Source: Lysobacter sp. CFH 32150
Lineage (GTDB): Bacteria; Pseudomonadota; Gammaproteobacteria; Xanthomonadales; Xanthomonadaceae
Direction of reading: 5' to 3'
Assembly (NCBI RefSeq): GCF_022758295.1
Contig: NZ_JALDWJ010000009.1
Coordinates: 180,209 to 244,208 of the forward strand
Length of the DNA: 64,000 nt
Shown: positions 27,344-37,141 of the stretch, piece after piece
Layout of the letters: the number at the start of each line of letters is the position of its first letter
Position numbering within the stretch: the stretch's first letter is position 1
Position numbers and translations under genes: made by a program
Notes under the pieces: model-generated
The model's database searches: none
What the model saw: only the letters and a program-made list of their open reading frames with translations
What the model was told of the DNA's origin: nothing

Positions 27344-28069
27344 TCAGAATTGCAGCCGCTGCCAGCCATGGCCGTTGAAGCCTTCCAGAGGGCGGAAGCG
27401 GCGCTTGTAATCCATCTTGCCGTGGCCGGCGATCCAGTAGCCGAGGTAAAGATGCGTGCGGCCGTCGCGCCGCGCCCATTCGATCTGTCGCAGGATCGCC
27501 AGCGTGCCCAGGCCGCGTTCCCGCGCATCCGGGTCGTAGAACGTGTAGACGGCCGACAACGCGTTCTCGACGAGGTCGGTGATCGCGACGGCGAGCAGTT
27601 GCCCGTGCTCGCGCAACTCGAGGAATCGCCCTTGCGCCCAGGTGCCGAGCAGGAACTGGTCGAACTCGATACCGCCGTGTTCGTCCATGCCGCCACCGCG
27701 ATGGCGTGCGTGGAGATACCGCTGGTACAGCGCCAGTTGCTCGTCGGTGCGCTCGGGCGCGACGATCCGCGCTTCGACCTGCGGGTTGCGTGCCAGGCAA
27801 CGGCGCTGGCTGCGGTTGGGCTGGAACTCATCGATCGGGATGCGCACCGCGACGCAGGCGCGGCAGCCATGGCAATGCGGGCGGTAGACGATGTCGCCGG
27901 AGCGGCGAAAACCCCAACCGAGCGCTTGCGGGTATAGCTGGGGCAGGCGCGGATCGCGCGGGTCCAGCACCAGGTCGCGGGCGAGCCGTTCCGGGAAATA
28001 GCCGCAGGCGTGTTCGCCGGTATGGAAGACCCGCAGTTCGTCCTGATCGTGGGTAGCATTCGCGCCCAT
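27344..28069 (-). CDS. bpt: aspartate/glutamate leucyltransferase (ATE1-like Bpt)
   Basis: A 241-residue aminoacyl-tRNA-protein transferase that adds leucine to N-terminal Asp or Glu, marking proteins for ClpAP via ClpS. Typical motifs are [10 protein letters not shown] near the start, the cysteine cluster [17 protein letters not shown] and the C-terminal ATE core [33 protein letters not shown]. Length is normal for the family. Confidence 0.95.
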   Translation of the reverse strand: MGANATHDQDELRVFHTGEHACGYFPERLARDLVLDPRDPRLPQLYPQALGWGFRRSGDIVYRPHCHGCRACVAVRIPIDEFQPNRSQRRCLARNPQVEARIVAPERTDEQLALYQRYLHARHRGGGMDEHGGIEFDQFLLGTWAQGRFLELREHGQLLAVAITDLVENALSAVYTFYDPDARERGLGTLAILRQIEWARRDGRTHLYLGYWIAGHGKMDYKRRFRPLEGFNGHGWQRLQF

Positions 28070-28080
28070 GCCACCAGCAT

Positions 28081-28110
28081 AGCGCGCCGCCGCGGGAACG
28101 GCGGCGCGCT
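28081..28110 (-). terminator. hairpin between hemerythrin-like gene and bpt
   Basis: Perfect 12-base stem AGCGCGCCGCCG / CGGCGGCGCGCT with a 6-base loop, 33 bases past the stop at 28144 on the minus strand and just before bpt. Confidence 0.7.
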
Positions 28111-28143
28111 AACCGTAACCGCACCAGGTCGGGCCGGTCTGGC

Positions 28144-28659
28144 TCAGCCGTGCTGGTACAGCGGGTAGAGGTTGCTTTCCTCGCGCTCGATGCGTTGCGC
28201 CAGCAGCCCGCCGACGGTGCGGTAGTCCTGCGCGAACTGCTCGCGCAGGCCGGCATCGAAGGCGGTGAACTGGTACTTCTTGACGAATTCGACCACGCCA
28301 CGCGCAATCGTATTCATCTCGCGGCGGAAGTCCCGCATCAGTTCAATGTTGTGCGTGTCTTGCAGTTGCTGTTCGAGGTAAACGTAGAAGCGTACGTTCT
28401 CGGTGAGGATGTGGGCCTCGAAACGGGTCTTGAAATTGACCAGTTCGCTGCGGATATCCCCATATTTGCCGGTCTCGAGCAGGCCGCCGATCTTCTGGTA
28501 CAGCGCCACCAGGTCTTCGTGGTCGTTCTTGAGCCGCTCGATCAGGCTCGCGTCGTAGCTGATGCCGCGTGCAGGGGCCGAAGTGTCGACCCGTGCGTGG
28601 TTGTTGTGCTGGCGGCTGTCCTGCTTGTCGCCGCCGAACAGCCTGCTGAAAAAGCCCAT
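28144..28659 (-). CDS. hemerythrin/HHE-like protein
   Basis: A 171-residue all-helical protein. Residues 40-170 carry histidine/glutamate pairs (KNDHEDLVALYQKIGG, FEAHILTENVRFYVYLE, REESNLYPLYQHG) in the pattern of hemerythrin HHE cation-binding domains, which hold a di-iron site. The N-terminus MGFFSRLFGG is amphipathic. The chosen ATG follows AAGGGGG. Possible oxygen, NO or iron-related role; the exact ligand set is not complete enough to name a reaction. Confidence 0.75.
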   Translation of the reverse strand: MGFFSRLFGGDKQDSRQHNNHARVDTSAPARGISYDASLIERLKNDHEDLVALYQKIGGLLETGKYGDIRSELVNFKTRFEAHILTENVRFYVYLEQQLQDTHNIELMRDFRREMNTIARGVVEFVKKYQFTAFDAGLREQFAQDYRTVGGLLAQRIEREESNLYPLYQHG

Positions 28660-28902
28660 GCTGATCCCCCTTTCCTTGTGGTGTGCCGAGTTTAGGCACG
28701 CTCCCCGGCGGACGTATACAGGGCGGGGTGATTTCCGTTTCGGAACCAGGCGGCAGATTTGGAGGCCACCTGATGAGCGGTGGTAGCCGATTGGCTGGTC
28801 GGTCGCGATGTGATGCTCGCTGGGCACTAGCGAAGACCGCGCGCACGAGGGCCACGCCACCCCGATCGGATCAGGTCGTGGCGAGGCCCCCGCGGGCCTG
28901 CG

Positions 28903-29607
28903 TCATTCCGGCTTTGAAGCGTATTTGGACTTCATGAAGTTGAGGTAGATCCAGCCGTAGCGCTCAAACCAGTCGCCCTCCGAGTAGTACTTCGCCTCGC
29001 ATTGCCCCAGCTCATGCAGCGCCTCGTCGAGGTTGGCCAGGTACTGGCCTGCCTTGGTGACATAGGTCTGCTGCAGTCCTTCGACGGCTTCCTTGATCTG
29101 GGGTTTGCCTTGCAGCTGCCACGACAGCCCGGCCACGCCATGGATCCCGGAAGTGCTGTCGCCGAACGCCATGGCGGAGTTGGCCATCTTGATGTTGGTG
29201 ACCGTAATGCAGTGCGCACGTTCGATGTAGAAGCGGTTGAAGTCGATCTTGCGGGTCGCCGCCGAATAGCACGCCTCGCAGTCCGCCTTCTCGGCACAGG
29301 TGGACGGAACGGTAGGCGCGGAACTGTCGGTGTAGGCGGCGCCGCAGTTGGCGGTTTCGTCATCGAGCGCATCCCAGTCGCGAAGGAATTCGCTGCCAGT
29401 CTGGACGACGCCGACGCCCCAGTTGGTCAGTTCCAAGCCCTGGTCGGCAGCGCCACGACCGCCCTCGTCGCTCGCGTCCTGTTCTTCGTTGCGTTGCTCG
29501 CGACGCTCGTTTTCGCCGTCGTACCAGTCTTCGACCATGCCCATGGTCTGGGCGAATGCCGGGGTAGCGGCGAGTACCAGCACCACGCCTAGCAGGAAAC
29601 GGGTCAT
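28903..29607 (-). CDS. secreted hypothetical protein
   Basis: A 234-residue exported protein; signal MTRFLLGVVLVLAATPAFA cleaved before Q. The mature part is acidic with six cysteines (CGAAY, CAEKADCEACYS, HCITV, ECEAK-like CEAKYYSEG), suggesting disulfides in the periplasm. Family not recognised. Its ATG overlaps the TGA of the upstream membrane protein gene by four bases, so the two are translationally coupled. Confidence 0.72.
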   Translation of the reverse strand: MTRFLLGVVLVLAATPAFAQTMGMVEDWYDGENERREQRNEEQDASDEGGRGAADQGLELTNWGVGVVQTGSEFLRDWDALDDETANCGAAYTDSSAPTVPSTCAEKADCEACYSAATRKIDFNRFYIERAHCITVTNIKMANSAMAFGDSTSGIHGVAGLSWQLQGKPQIKEAVEGLQQTYVTKAGQYLANLDEALHELGQCEAKYYSEGDWFERYGWIYLNFMKSKYASKPE

Positions 29608-30164
29608 GACGATTTCCTCCGCAGAACCAGGGCTGTAAGCAACGCGACCGCGAGGACAAGTGCTCCCGCGATCACCCAAAGCACGATCGATCCGGATTTC
29701 TTGTCGCCCTTGAACTCACTGGCTTTCACCACGACCGGCGTGAGCTCGGGCTTGACCTCGTCGCCGACCCAGACCAGGAGCCGATAGGGCGTCTTGTCCT
29801 GTTTCGCGTCGACCGAGATCTGGAACTCGCCCTCGGTGCGGATCTTGAAACTGACGGGCTTGCTGCTGGTTTCCCCTGTGCGCAGGGGCTGATTCCAACC
29901 GTATTTGGTCAGCTTGATGCCGACCTGATCGCCGTTGCGCACGGGACGCAACAGCACAGTGACCGGCATCAGGCTGTTCACGCTGTCGATCAGGAAGCGA
30001 TGCGGCTGCGGGCCGGCTTCGCCTTTCACGACGATGGCCTTGCCATGCTCGATGCCTGCCATTTTCCTGGGCTCGAGGCGGAATACCTGCGGTTCTGTCG
30101 CCAGGGCGGCGAACGCCGCGCCGAGGGCAAGCAGCAAGATGAGGAGTCGGAGTGTTCGGATCAT
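29604..30164 (-). CDS. exported protein with C-terminal membrane anchor
   Basis: A 186-residue protein with an N-terminal signal (LRLLILLLALGAAFAALA) and a C-terminal helix (SIVLWVIAGALVLAVALLTALVL) ending in RRKSS. The middle is a beta-rich domain (PHRFLIDSVNSLMPVTVLL, GEFQISVDAKQDK). Predicted periplasmic, anchored in the inner membrane. Co-translated with the secreted partner downstream; function unknown. Confidence 0.72.
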   Translation of the reverse strand: MIRTLRLLILLLALGAAFAALATEPQVFRLEPRKMAGIEHGKAIVVKGEAGPQPHRFLIDSVNSLMPVTVLLRPVRNGDQVGIKLTKYGWNQPLRTGETSSKPVSFKIRTEGEFQISVDAKQDKTPYRLLVWVGDEVKPELTPVVVKASEFKGDKKSGSIVLWVIAGALVLAVALLTALVLRRKSS

Positions 30165-30240
30165 GCGAAGCGGCCTCAGGGAGGGGTCCACCTCCCATAC
30201 GTAAAACCAGGCCTGCTTCGGTCTCTGGTACCGCGCTCGT

Positions 30241-30639
30241 TTAACCGAAGACGCGGGAGAGTGCCAGCACCAGGGCGACGCTGATGCCGATCAGCAACGC
30301 GATCTTGATCCGGAACGCGCGCTGCTGCGGAGTGGCCGTCTTGTCGCTCGCTTCGTGGACACTCGGGGCGAGGAAGCTGTCGGTGCCCGGAGTGCGGGTC
30401 GACTCGAGCAAGCCGGCGTTGCGCAGCATTTCCCGTGCGCGCGGTTGGTCTTCGGACTTCACCACCCACACCGCCGGTTGCGGTCCTTTGCGGAGCGAAT
30501 CGCGATAGTTGAAGTTGCCGCGGATCGCACCTTTGTACGAGCGGCCGTGGGTGATGCGCACTTCGATGCCTTCGTCGCGCAACAGCTTGGCGATGCCTTC
30601 GACGTTCTCGAGCCTGGGGCTGGTGAAAACCTGGCGCAT
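30241..30639 (-). CDS. DUF2007-like protein with C-terminal membrane helix
   Basis: A 132-residue protein. Residues 1-80 match the DUF2007 'putative signal transducing' pattern (VFTSPRLENVEGIAKLLRDEGIEV, then VVKSEDQPRAREMLRNAGL). A C-terminal helix (KIALLIGISVALVLALSRV) anchors it. Follows tesB by three bases, so it is in the same operon. Sometimes labelled pathogenicity-like in Xanthomonas; no experimental role is implied. Confidence 0.75.
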   Translation of the reverse strand: MRQVFTSPRLENVEGIAKLLRDEGIEVRITHGRSYKGAIRGNFNYRDSLRKGPQPAVWVVKSEDQPRAREMLRNAGLLESTRTPGTDSFLAPSVHEASDKTATPQQRAFRIKIALLIGISVALVLALSRVFG

Positions 30640-30642
30640 GGC

Positions 30643-31566
30643 TTACTCGCTACCCGGCGCTGGCGTCGCAGCAGCGGCGGTGTCGCTGATCGGATGCCGG
30701 CGGCCATCGGTGTTGATGCGGATCAGGCCTTCCTGCGCGGTGCTGGCGACGAGATGGCCGTGACGGTCGTAGATCATGCCGCGGGCGAGGCCACGCGCTC
30801 CGGTCGCGCTGGGACTGTCGATCGAGTACAGCAACCAATCGTCGGCGCGGAACGTGCGGTGGAACCACATCGCGTGGTCGAGCGAAGCCATCTGCACGTC
30901 CGGCTGGTAGTAGCTGATGCCGTGCGGGAAGGTCGCGGTACCGAGCAGGTAGAAATCGGAGGCGTAGGCGAGCAGCGCGCGATGCAGTTCCGGTGCGTCG
31001 TCGACTTTTTCGGCGAGTCGGAACCACACCTGCTGATAGGGCGGCCGCTTGGGTGGGCTGAGCTCGTCACGCGGATAGACGTGGCGGAACTCGAACGGGC
31101 CCTGTCGCGTCAGCCAGCGCTGGATCTTGGTCGGCAGTTTTGCCATCACTTCCGGCGGTACCGCGGAGGCAGGTTCGACATCCTCGGGTTGTGGCACTGC
31201 CGGCATCGACAGTTGATGTTCGGAACCGGGCTCGTCCTTCTGGAACGAAGCGGCGAACACGAAGATCGGTTGGCCATGCTGGATCGCGGTGACGCGCCGC
31301 ACCGAGAAGCTGCCGCCATCGCGCGAGCGGTCGACGTCGTAGACGATCGGCGCGTCGATGTTGCCGGCGCGCAGGAAGTAGGCGTGCAGGGAGTGCGCGC
31401 TGCGCGGTTCGTTCAATGTGGCCTGCGCTGCCGACAGGGCCTGCCCCAGCACCTGGCCGCCGAACACGTACTTGGTGCCGATGTCGCGGCTCTGCCCGCG
31501 GAAGAGGTTGTCCTCGAGGCGTTCGAGCGAGAGCAGTTCGATCAGTTCGGAGACGGGGGAGGTCAT
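30643..31566 (-). CDS. tesB: acyl-CoA thioesterase II
   Basis: A 307-residue double-hotdog thioesterase hydrolysing medium and long acyl-CoAs. Family landmarks are FRGQSRDIGTKYVFGGQVLGQAL near the N-terminus, the catalytic aspartate in SLDHAMWFHR, and the terminal RGMIYDRHGHLVASTAQEGLIR. Length is as in E. coli TesB plus about 20 residues. First gene of a two-gene unit. Confidence 0.93.
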   Translation of the reverse strand: MTSPVSELIELLSLERLEDNLFRGQSRDIGTKYVFGGQVLGQALSAAQATLNEPRSAHSLHAYFLRAGNIDAPIVYDVDRSRDGGSFSVRRVTAIQHGQPIFVFAASFQKDEPGSEHQLSMPAVPQPEDVEPASAVPPEVMAKLPTKIQRWLTRQGPFEFRHVYPRDELSPPKRPPYQQVWFRLAEKVDDAPELHRALLAYASDFYLLGTATFPHGISYYQPDVQMASLDHAMWFHRTFRADDWLLYSIDSPSATGARGLARGMIYDRHGHLVASTAQEGLIRINTDGRRHPISDTAAAATPAPGSE

Positions 31567-31639
31567 GCGGGGGTGTCGTTCAGGCCTGGTGGCAAGTATA
31601 CCGGCGGGGGTTTGAGCCTTGGCTCTTGCTCGCTATTTC

Positions 31640-31860
31640 CGCGAAGGTGGGGTTTCAGTGACTTTGCTCAAGCAGAGCATTCCACTGCTGCGCAGCGGGT
31701 CACTTTTCTTTGCTGGCCCAAAGAAAAGTAACCAAAAGAAATGGCCTCCTCGGGAAGAGCACAGCGCGCGGCGTGGAGGTCACGGAGATTTTTCGACTCG
31801 GCATCCTGCCTCGGTCGAAAAACGGCGCACGTCCTGTGCGCCGCCCTACGGGTTATGGGG
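31640..31860. repeat. dispersed repeat block with conserved CTTTTCTTTG palindrome
   Basis: The 346-base gap 31567-31912 has no gene. It contains TCACTTTTCTTTGCTGGCCC followed by AAAGAAAAGTAACCAAAAG (inverted CTTTTCTTT arms), then a second palindrome CGGCGCAC-GTGCGCCG and CCCTACGGGTTA. This combination is, from memory, a frequent intergenic element of Xanthomonadaceae and some pseudomonads; its role is unknown. Confidence 0.55.
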
Positions 31861-31912
31861 ATCGTTACCTATCGTTGCTTTCTTAGAAGCGCTAAGGCTT
31901 CAAACAAAGCGA

Positions 31913-32503
31913 TCATGGCGTCAGGCGTTGCAACTTCACTGCATCGAGCACGCGCGGCCATGGAAACAGTGGGCCCGGGTCGCGTTTGCGCCGCACTTTC
32001 TTCGTCGGGTCGTCGCTGGCTTCGACCTCGTTTGTATCGAGGTCTTCATGTCCAGCGATGAGTTTCAGGGTCGGATAGTCGGTCTGCAGGCGTTGCAGCA
32101 ATGCGATCAGTGCATCGATCTGCGCTTCGGTGTACGCCTCGTCCATCGCCTGATGGTTCGAGTCCAGCCAATGCGGGAAGCGGCCGGTGTTGACCAGTTC
32201 GATGCCGATCGAGCGCGGGTTGTAGCCTCGGGTGTGGTGGGCGATACGTTCGGGCTTGATGTACTGAAGCACGGTGCCGTCGCGGTCGACGTAGTAGTGG
32301 CCGCTGTTGCCGGTCCCACCGCTGCCATCCGCACGTTCTTCGTAAAGGATGCGCTCGCCGTATTCGCGCGCCGTGGCCAGGTCCGGTAGCTCGGTGCAGT
32401 GGATCACCACCAGGTCGATCTGCGCCGCCGGGCGGGGTTCGAGGCGCGCTTCGTAGGGCAGCGGATCGTGGATGACGGGCGATGGCGACAGGTCGGGCAA
32501 CAT
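31913..32503 (-). CDS. N-acetylmuramoyl-L-alanine amidase (AmpD-like amidase_2)
   Basis: A 196-residue zinc amidase. The core shows IDLVVIHCTELPD (zinc H), NSGHYYVDRDGTVLQYI, IAHHTRGYNPRSIGIELVN and the third ligand in KLIAGHEDLDTNE. Zinc and catalytic positions are as in T7 lysozyme/AmpD. No signal peptide, so it may recycle muropeptides in the cytoplasm. The ATG MLPDLSP was chosen over one 25 codons upstream that has no family match. Confidence 0.88.
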   Translation of the reverse strand: MLPDLSPSPVIHDPLPYEARLEPRPAAQIDLVVIHCTELPDLATAREYGERILYEERADGSGGTGNSGHYYVDRDGTVLQYIKPERIAHHTRGYNPRSIGIELVNTGRFPHWLDSNHQAMDEAYTEAQIDALIALLQRLQTDYPTLKLIAGHEDLDTNEVEASDDPTKKVRRKRDPGPLFPWPRVLDAVKLQRLTP

Positions 32504-32543
32504 GCGGCCGATGCTAACATTCGCTCTCGTTACGGAGCCGCCC

Positions 32544-33047
32544 ATGACCCTGCCTGCCGCCGACTCCGCGCTCGGCAAACTGATGGCGACGCTGCCCCGC
32601 GCCGGGCGCGTGGTGTGGATCGGTCTGCGGCCGCGGCGCGACGTGCCGATGGACGAGGTCGATGAAGCCGTCGCCGTCGCCGGCGTTGGCCTGGTCGGCG
32701 ATCGCTACACCGCCGGGAGCGGCGAGCGGGGCATCACGCTGATCCAGGCCGAACACCTGTCGGTGATCGCGGCGCTGTCGGGGCATGACGAAGTCCAGCC
32801 CGCCATCCTTCGTCGCAACATCGTCGTGTCCGGATTGCCGCTGGTGGCGTTGAAGGGCCGTCGGTTCCGTATCGGCGAGGTGTTGCTGGAAGGCACAGAA
32901 TCCTGCGATCCCTGTTCGCGCATGGAAACTGCGCTTGGTGATGGCGGATACAACGCGATGCGTGGCCACGGTGGGCTGTGTGCGCGCATCCTCGAAGGCG
33001 GCACGATCCGCCGTGGTGACGCAGTCGTTGCGCTTGCCGACCCATAA
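32544..33047 (+). CDS. MOSC-domain protein
   Basis: A 167-residue protein with the MOSC (molybdenum cofactor sulfurase C-terminal) fold: GVGLVGDRYTAGSGERGITLIQAEHL, NIVVSGLPLVALKGRRFRIG and the conserved cysteine in GTESCDPCSRME. MOSC proteins bind molybdenum cofactor or use a cysteine for sulfur transfer. ACGGAG lies 8 bases before the ATG. Divergent from the amidase gene. Confidence 0.88.
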   Translation: MTLPAADSALGKLMATLPRAGRVVWIGLRPRRDVPMDEVDEAVAVAGVGLVGDRYTAGSGERGITLIQAEHLSVIAALSGHDEVQPAILRRNIVVSGLPLVALKGRRFRIGEVLLEGTESCDPCSRMETALGDGGYNAMRGHGGLCARILEGGTIRRGDAVVALADP

Positions 33048-33049
33048 CG

Positions 33050-33093
33050 GGGTGGCGCACGCGATACCAGGCCGTGCGCGCAACGCACGCTAC
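33050..33093. repeat. short inverted repeat GGTGGCGCAC / GTGCGTTGCGC type
   Basis: GGGGTGGCGCACGCGATACC followed by the inverse-like arm GCGCGCAACGCACGCTAC, directly after the MOSC stop. Resembles GTAG-ended dispersed repeats of this genome. Might act as terminator. Confidence 0.45.
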
Positions 33094-33118
33094 TAAGAAG
33101 AACGGAATACGAGTCCCC

Positions 33119-33643
33119 ATGCGCGGCCACTGCATCCTCTCCCACGGTTTTGAAAGTGGTCCCGACGCCACCAAGGTCACAGCACTCGCGCACGTGGCCG
33201 AGCGGCTGGGTTGGACACATGAACGCCCCGACTTCACCGATCTCGATGCGAAGCGTGAAGTCAGTGAACTCGGGGACGTGCCTGCGCGCGAGCAACGACT
33301 CCTATCGCTCGCACAAGCAGCGGCGGGGCGCGCGCCGTTGGTGCTGGCCGGTTCCAGCCTCGGGGCGTGGATCTCCGGACGGGTCTCGTTGCAGGTTCCG
33401 GTTGCGGGGCTGTTCCTGATGGCACCGCCGATCACACTGGATGTGACCCATCGGATCGATGCCGCGCGCATACCGACCAGCATCATCCACGGCTGGGGCG
33501 ACGAGCTGATTCCCGCCGCTGACGTGGTCGCGTGGGCGCAGACACGACGGGCGCGGCTGTTGCTGGTCGACGACAGCCATCGTTTGTCGGCGCATGTCGA
33601 TGCCAGTGCCGAAACATTCGCCGCACTGTTGGCCTCGCTTTGA
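33119..33643 (+). CDS. alpha/beta-hydrolase, YqiA/RBBP9-like
   Basis: A 174-residue small hydrolase. The start [22 protein letters not shown] has the oxyanion-hole HGF, the nucleophile elbow is GSSLGAW, and the late [13 protein letters not shown] and [10 protein letters not shown] hold the acid and catalytic histidine. The substrate is unknown. It ends two bases before the rlmKL start codon, so both are likely in one transcript. Confidence 0.85.
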   Translation: MRGHCILSHGFESGPDATKVTALAHVAERLGWTHERPDFTDLDAKREVSELGDVPAREQRLLSLAQAAAGRAPLVLAGSSLGAWISGRVSLQVPVAGLFLMAPPITLDVTHRIDAARIPTSIIHGWGDELIPAADVVAWAQTRRARLLLVDDSHRLSAHVDASAETFAALLASL

Positions 33644-33645
33644 AC

Positions 33646-35805
33646 ATGAAATTTTTCGCCAGCTGCGGCAAAGGCCTCGAATACCTGTTGGCCGACGAGC
33701 TGATCGCATTGGGTTGCGCGAAAGCGACCGCCACGATGGCCGGCGCCAATGTCGAGGGCACGCTCGCCGATGCGCAACGCGCGGTGCTTTGGTCGCGCCT
33801 CGCGAGCCGGGTGTTGTGGCCGTTGGCCGAATTCGATTGCCCCGATGAGCACGCCCTGTATGCCGGCGTCGCCGCGTTGCCATGGCCGGAGCATCTGGGC
33901 CCAGGACACACGCTCGCAGTCGATGCGCATGTCTCCGGCACCGCGATCACACACGCGCGCTACGCCGCGCAACGGATCAAGGACGCCGTCGTCGACGTGA
34001 TGCGTGCGAAGACCGGTGCGCGCCCAGATGTCGATGTCGAAGCGCCGGACCTGCGTTTGAACTTCGTGATGCGCAAAGGACGGGCAACGCTGTCCGTCGA
34101 CCTCGGTGGCGGCCCTCTGCATCGCCGCGGTTGGCGGCGCGCGCAGGGCGAGGCGCCACTGAAAGAGAACCTTGCAGCTGCCGTGGTGATGCGTGGCGGC
34201 TGGCCGCAGCTGTATGCCGAAGGAGGCGCGCTGGCCGATCCGATGTGTGGCAGCGGCACCCTGGTGATCGAAGGCGCATTGATGGCGGCGGACGTGGCGC
34301 CTGGCCTGTTGCGGCATGGCGGGATGACACCGACGCGCTGGCTCGGCTTCGATGCAGCGGCATGGCAGGCCTTGGTCGCCGAAGCACAATCACGCGAGCA
34401 GGCAGGGCGCGCGGCATTGCGCCCGGTGTTCTACGCCAGCGATCTCGATCCGCACGCGGTCCGGACCGCGCGCGAGAACGCTGCCGCAGCTGGTGTCGTC
34501 GATGCGATCCGTTTCGATACACATGATGTTTCCGCCATCCCGGTGCAGGACAACCCGCGCGGCCTCGTGGTTTGCAATCCGCCTTACGACGCCCGCCTAG
34601 CCGCCGACCCGGCGCTATACCGTGCGCTCGGCGATGCGCTGAAACGCACCGTGCCCGCCTGGCGCGCCAGCCTGCTTTGTGGCGATGCGGATCTTGCCCA
34701 CGCCACCGGCCTGCGAGCCAAGAAGACCTACCAGCTCTTCAATGGCGCGATCGAATGCGCACTGATCGTGTGCGAACCCGTCGCGACGCCGCAGCGCGAA
34801 CGCAGCGCGGACGAGCAGCTGGCCCTGTCCGAAGGCGCGCAGATGGTCGCCAACCGACTGCGCAAGAACCTGAAGAAGCTCAAGTCCTGGCGCGAGCGAG
34901 AAGACGTGACCTGTTTCCGTGCCTATGACGCCGATCTACCCGAGTATGCGGCCGCGATTGATGTCTACACGACCGACCCCGATGGTGAAGTCTGGTTGCA
35001 CGTGCAGGAATACGCCGCGCCGCCAGAGATTCCGGAGAACATCACCCGTCGTCGCCTCAACGAAGTGCTGGCTGCCGCACGCGAAGTGTTTGCGCTGCCG
35101 AAGGAGCGCATCGCCTTGAAGACCCGCAGCATCGGCAAGGGCGGCAGCAAATATGCACATATAAGAGCGGGACGCTTCGACCAGCGCGGCGAATTCCTGG
35201 TTGTGCGTGAAGGCGATGTCCGTCTTCGCGTCAACCTGTTCGATTACCTGGACACAGGTCTGTTCCTCGACCACCGCCCGCTGCGGCTGCGCATCGCCGA
35301 AGAAGCGGAGGACACCCGCTTCCTCAACCTTTTCGGCTACACCGGAGCGGCCAGCGTGCACGCGGCGGTCGGGGGTGCGCGCTCGACCACGACCGTCGAT
35401 CTGTCCGCGACCTACCTGCAATGGTGTTCCGACAACCTGCGCGAGAATGGGATCGGCGGCGCCAAGCACCGGCTGGTGCAGGCCGACGCGATGACCTGGC
35501 TCGACAGCGATCGCAGCGAGTACGACCTGATCTTCTGTGATCCACCCACCTTCTCGAATTCCGCCCGCGCCGCCGATTTCGACGTGCAACGTGAGTACCT
35601 CAGGCTGCTGCGCGCCGCCGTCGCGCGACTCGCGCCGGGCGGCACGTTGTATTTCTCGAACAACTTCCGCCGTTTCCGAATCGATGCCGACGCGATTGCC
35701 GAGTTCGCGACCTGCGAGGACATCACGCCGGCAACCATCCCGCCGGACTTCGCCCGCGATGCGCGCATCCATCGCGCGTGGCGTTTGCAGAAGCGGTCGC
35801 AGTAA
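33646..35805 (+). CDS. rlmL: bifunctional 23S rRNA methyltransferase RlmKL
   Basis: A 719-residue fusion modifying 23S rRNA: the N-terminal RlmL half makes m2G2445 and the C-terminal RlmK half makes m7G2069 (E. coli numbering). A THUMP domain lies at about residues 40-155. The RlmL catalytic motif NPPY is at 311-314 and the RlmK motif DPPTFSNS at 632. The SAM-binding motif [15 protein letters not shown] precedes the latter. The start [15 protein letters not shown] is family-typical; upstream in-frame codons belong to the hydrolase gene. Confidence 0.95.
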   Translation: MKFFASCGKGLEYLLADELIALGCAKATATMAGANVEGTLADAQRAVLWSRLASRVLWPLAEFDCPDEHALYAGVAALPWPEHLGPGHTLAVDAHVSGTAITHARYAAQRIKDAVVDVMRAKTGARPDVDVEAPDLRLNFVMRKGRATLSVDLGGGPLHRRGWRRAQGEAPLKENLAAAVVMRGGWPQLYAEGGALADPMCGSGTLVIEGALMAADVAPGLLRHGGMTPTRWLGFDAAAWQALVAEAQSREQAGRAALRPVFYASDLDPHAVRTARENAAAAGVVDAIRFDTHDVSAIPVQDNPRGLVVCNPPYDARLAADPALYRALGDALKRTVPAWRASLLCGDADLAHATGLRAKKTYQLFNGAIECALIVCEPVATPQRERSADEQLALSEGAQMVANRLRKNLKKLKSWREREDVTCFRAYDADLPEYAAAIDVYTTDPDGEVWLHVQEYAAPPEIPENITRRRLNEVLAAAREVFALPKERIALKTRSIGKGGSKYAHIRAGRFDQRGEFLVVREGDVRLRVNLFDYLDTGLFLDHRPLRLRIAEEAEDTRFLNLFGYTGAASVHAAVGGARSTTTVDLSATYLQWCSDNLRENGIGGAKHRLVQADAMTWLDSDRSEYDLIFCDPPTFSNSARAADFDVQREYLRLLRAAVARLAPGGTLYFSNNFRRFRIDADAIAEFATCEDITPATIPPDFARDARIHRAWRLQKRSQ

Positions 35806-35810
35806 GGGCG

Positions 35811-36335
35811 TCAGCGCGAGGCTGTGGTCCGCTGCACCGTCGGGCTGGAATCCAGCATGCGGCGCGCCTCTTCCGAGGACTTGCCGAACACGCCTTCAAA
35901 GGCGCGCTTGTCGATGCGGCGCACACTGGAAATACGGCAGGGGATTTCAGTGCCGGTCCACAGCGCGCTGTGCGGTACCACCGAGTCGCCAATGTCGCCG
36001 CAGATGCGGCCATCGGTGGTGACCGGATCGGCGCCGATGCCACGGCGCCAACCACGTCCAGACCCCAGTGGTAGCTGCTGCATGCCATCGCTGAACGACA
36101 GGAACGGCCGGCGGTTGAGGTCGCGGCAGCTATGGCTCAGCTGGATGTCGTAGTAGCGACTGCCCAGTGTCTTGACCACCAGGCGACGGTTGTCCACCAC
36201 GCCCCAGTCCATCACGTTACGGGACACCATGCATTCGCCGACCGGTCGCAGCGGAGCGTGCGGACCGGCCGCTCCGGCGATACCGGTGCCCAGGCAGAGG
36301 GTGGTTGCAAACAGGAATACGGATGAGGTTTTCAT
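35811..36335 (-). CDS. secreted DUF6491-like protein
   Basis: A 174-residue exported protein; signal LFATTLCLGTGIAGA then mature CMVSRNVMDWGVVDNRRLVV, HSCRDLNRRPFLSF and PCRISSVRRID. The C...W.V.D...V and late paired cysteines fit the DUF6491 family of periplasmic unknowns. GGAG precedes the chosen ATG; a start seven codons upstream is less likely. Convergent with rlmKL, five bases apart. Confidence 0.72.
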   Translation of the reverse strand: MKTSSVFLFATTLCLGTGIAGAAGPHAPLRPVGECMVSRNVMDWGVVDNRRLVVKTLGSRYYDIQLSHSCRDLNRRPFLSFSDGMQQLPLGSGRGWRRGIGADPVTTDGRICGDIGDSVVPHSALWTGTEIPCRISSVRRIDKRAFEGVFGKSSEEARRMLDSSPTVQRTTASR

Positions 36336-36426
36336 GGAGGATCTCCGCAGGTGCAACCCTGACCCGGATACGATCCGCCCGTCGGACTTAACGCAGCTGG
36401 AATAATTCCCGGTCCATGATGCTCAC

Positions 36427-37044
36427 ATGACAAACCCGATCAAACGGTCGCGCCCGCACTGGACCCTGCTGCGGCAATGGCTGAAAAACCCGTTACGCAC
36501 GGCCGCCGTCGTGCCTTCGAGCGCTGAGTTGGCGGCGGCGATGATCGCTGAATTACCTGCCGGCACCCGACGGGTGATCGAACTTGGCGGCGGTACGGGA
36601 GCGATCACCGTCGCCCTGCTCGGTGCGGGCATCGTCCCCAGGAATCTGTTAGTGCTGGAGCTCAACGAAGAGTTGCACGCGCATCTGCATGCCCGCTTCC
36701 CGGAAGTCCTGATCGTCGAAGGCGATGCCCGTGATTTGCAGGACATCGCTGGGCGCTGCGGTTTCCTCGATGCTGGCCCGGTCGACGTGATCGTGTCCGG
36801 GCTCGGGTTGCTGTCGATGCCGCGCGACACGCAGGGCGAGATCCTCGCCGCGGCTTTCGCCTGTCTGCGCGAGGGCGGACGATTCATCCAGTTCACGTAC
36901 GGTCCGCAACCTCCGGTAGCCGAAGAAGTGACGCGTGCTCTGGACCTGCAGGTGCGGCGCGGCGAGTTCGTGCTGCGCAACGTGCCGCCGGCGACGGTGT
37001 ACGTGTACATGCAGGCTGGCCGCGAGGCCTCCACCCCGTCGTAA
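36427..37044 (+). CDS. class I SAM-dependent methyltransferase (phospholipid N-methyltransferase-like)
   Basis: A 205-residue methyltransferase. The SAM pocket is VIELGGGTGAITVALL and LLVLELNEELHAHL; LIVEGDARDL supplies the acidic loop. The N-terminal QWLKNPLRTAAVVPSSAELA is typical of the PmtA-like family that methylates phosphatidylethanolamine, though KsgA-like rRNA methylases share the fold. Assignment to lipid substrate is inference. Confidence 0.8.
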   Translation: MTNPIKRSRPHWTLLRQWLKNPLRTAAVVPSSAELAAAMIAELPAGTRRVIELGGGTGAITVALLGAGIVPRNLLVLELNEELHAHLHARFPEVLIVEGDARDLQDIAGRCGFLDAGPVDVIVSGLGLLSMPRDTQGEILAAAFACLREGGRFIQFTYGPQPPVAEEVTRALDLQVRRGEFVLRNVPPATVYVYMQAGREASTPS

Positions 37045-37141
37045 CCCCCCGCACGCAACCCTGCGTTCCATCCACGGCGCTGGCGTGCGGCCCGTCCCGG
37101 CCCGATCTTTCCGGCTTCGCAATGTTTGCCCGGGAGGGCGC

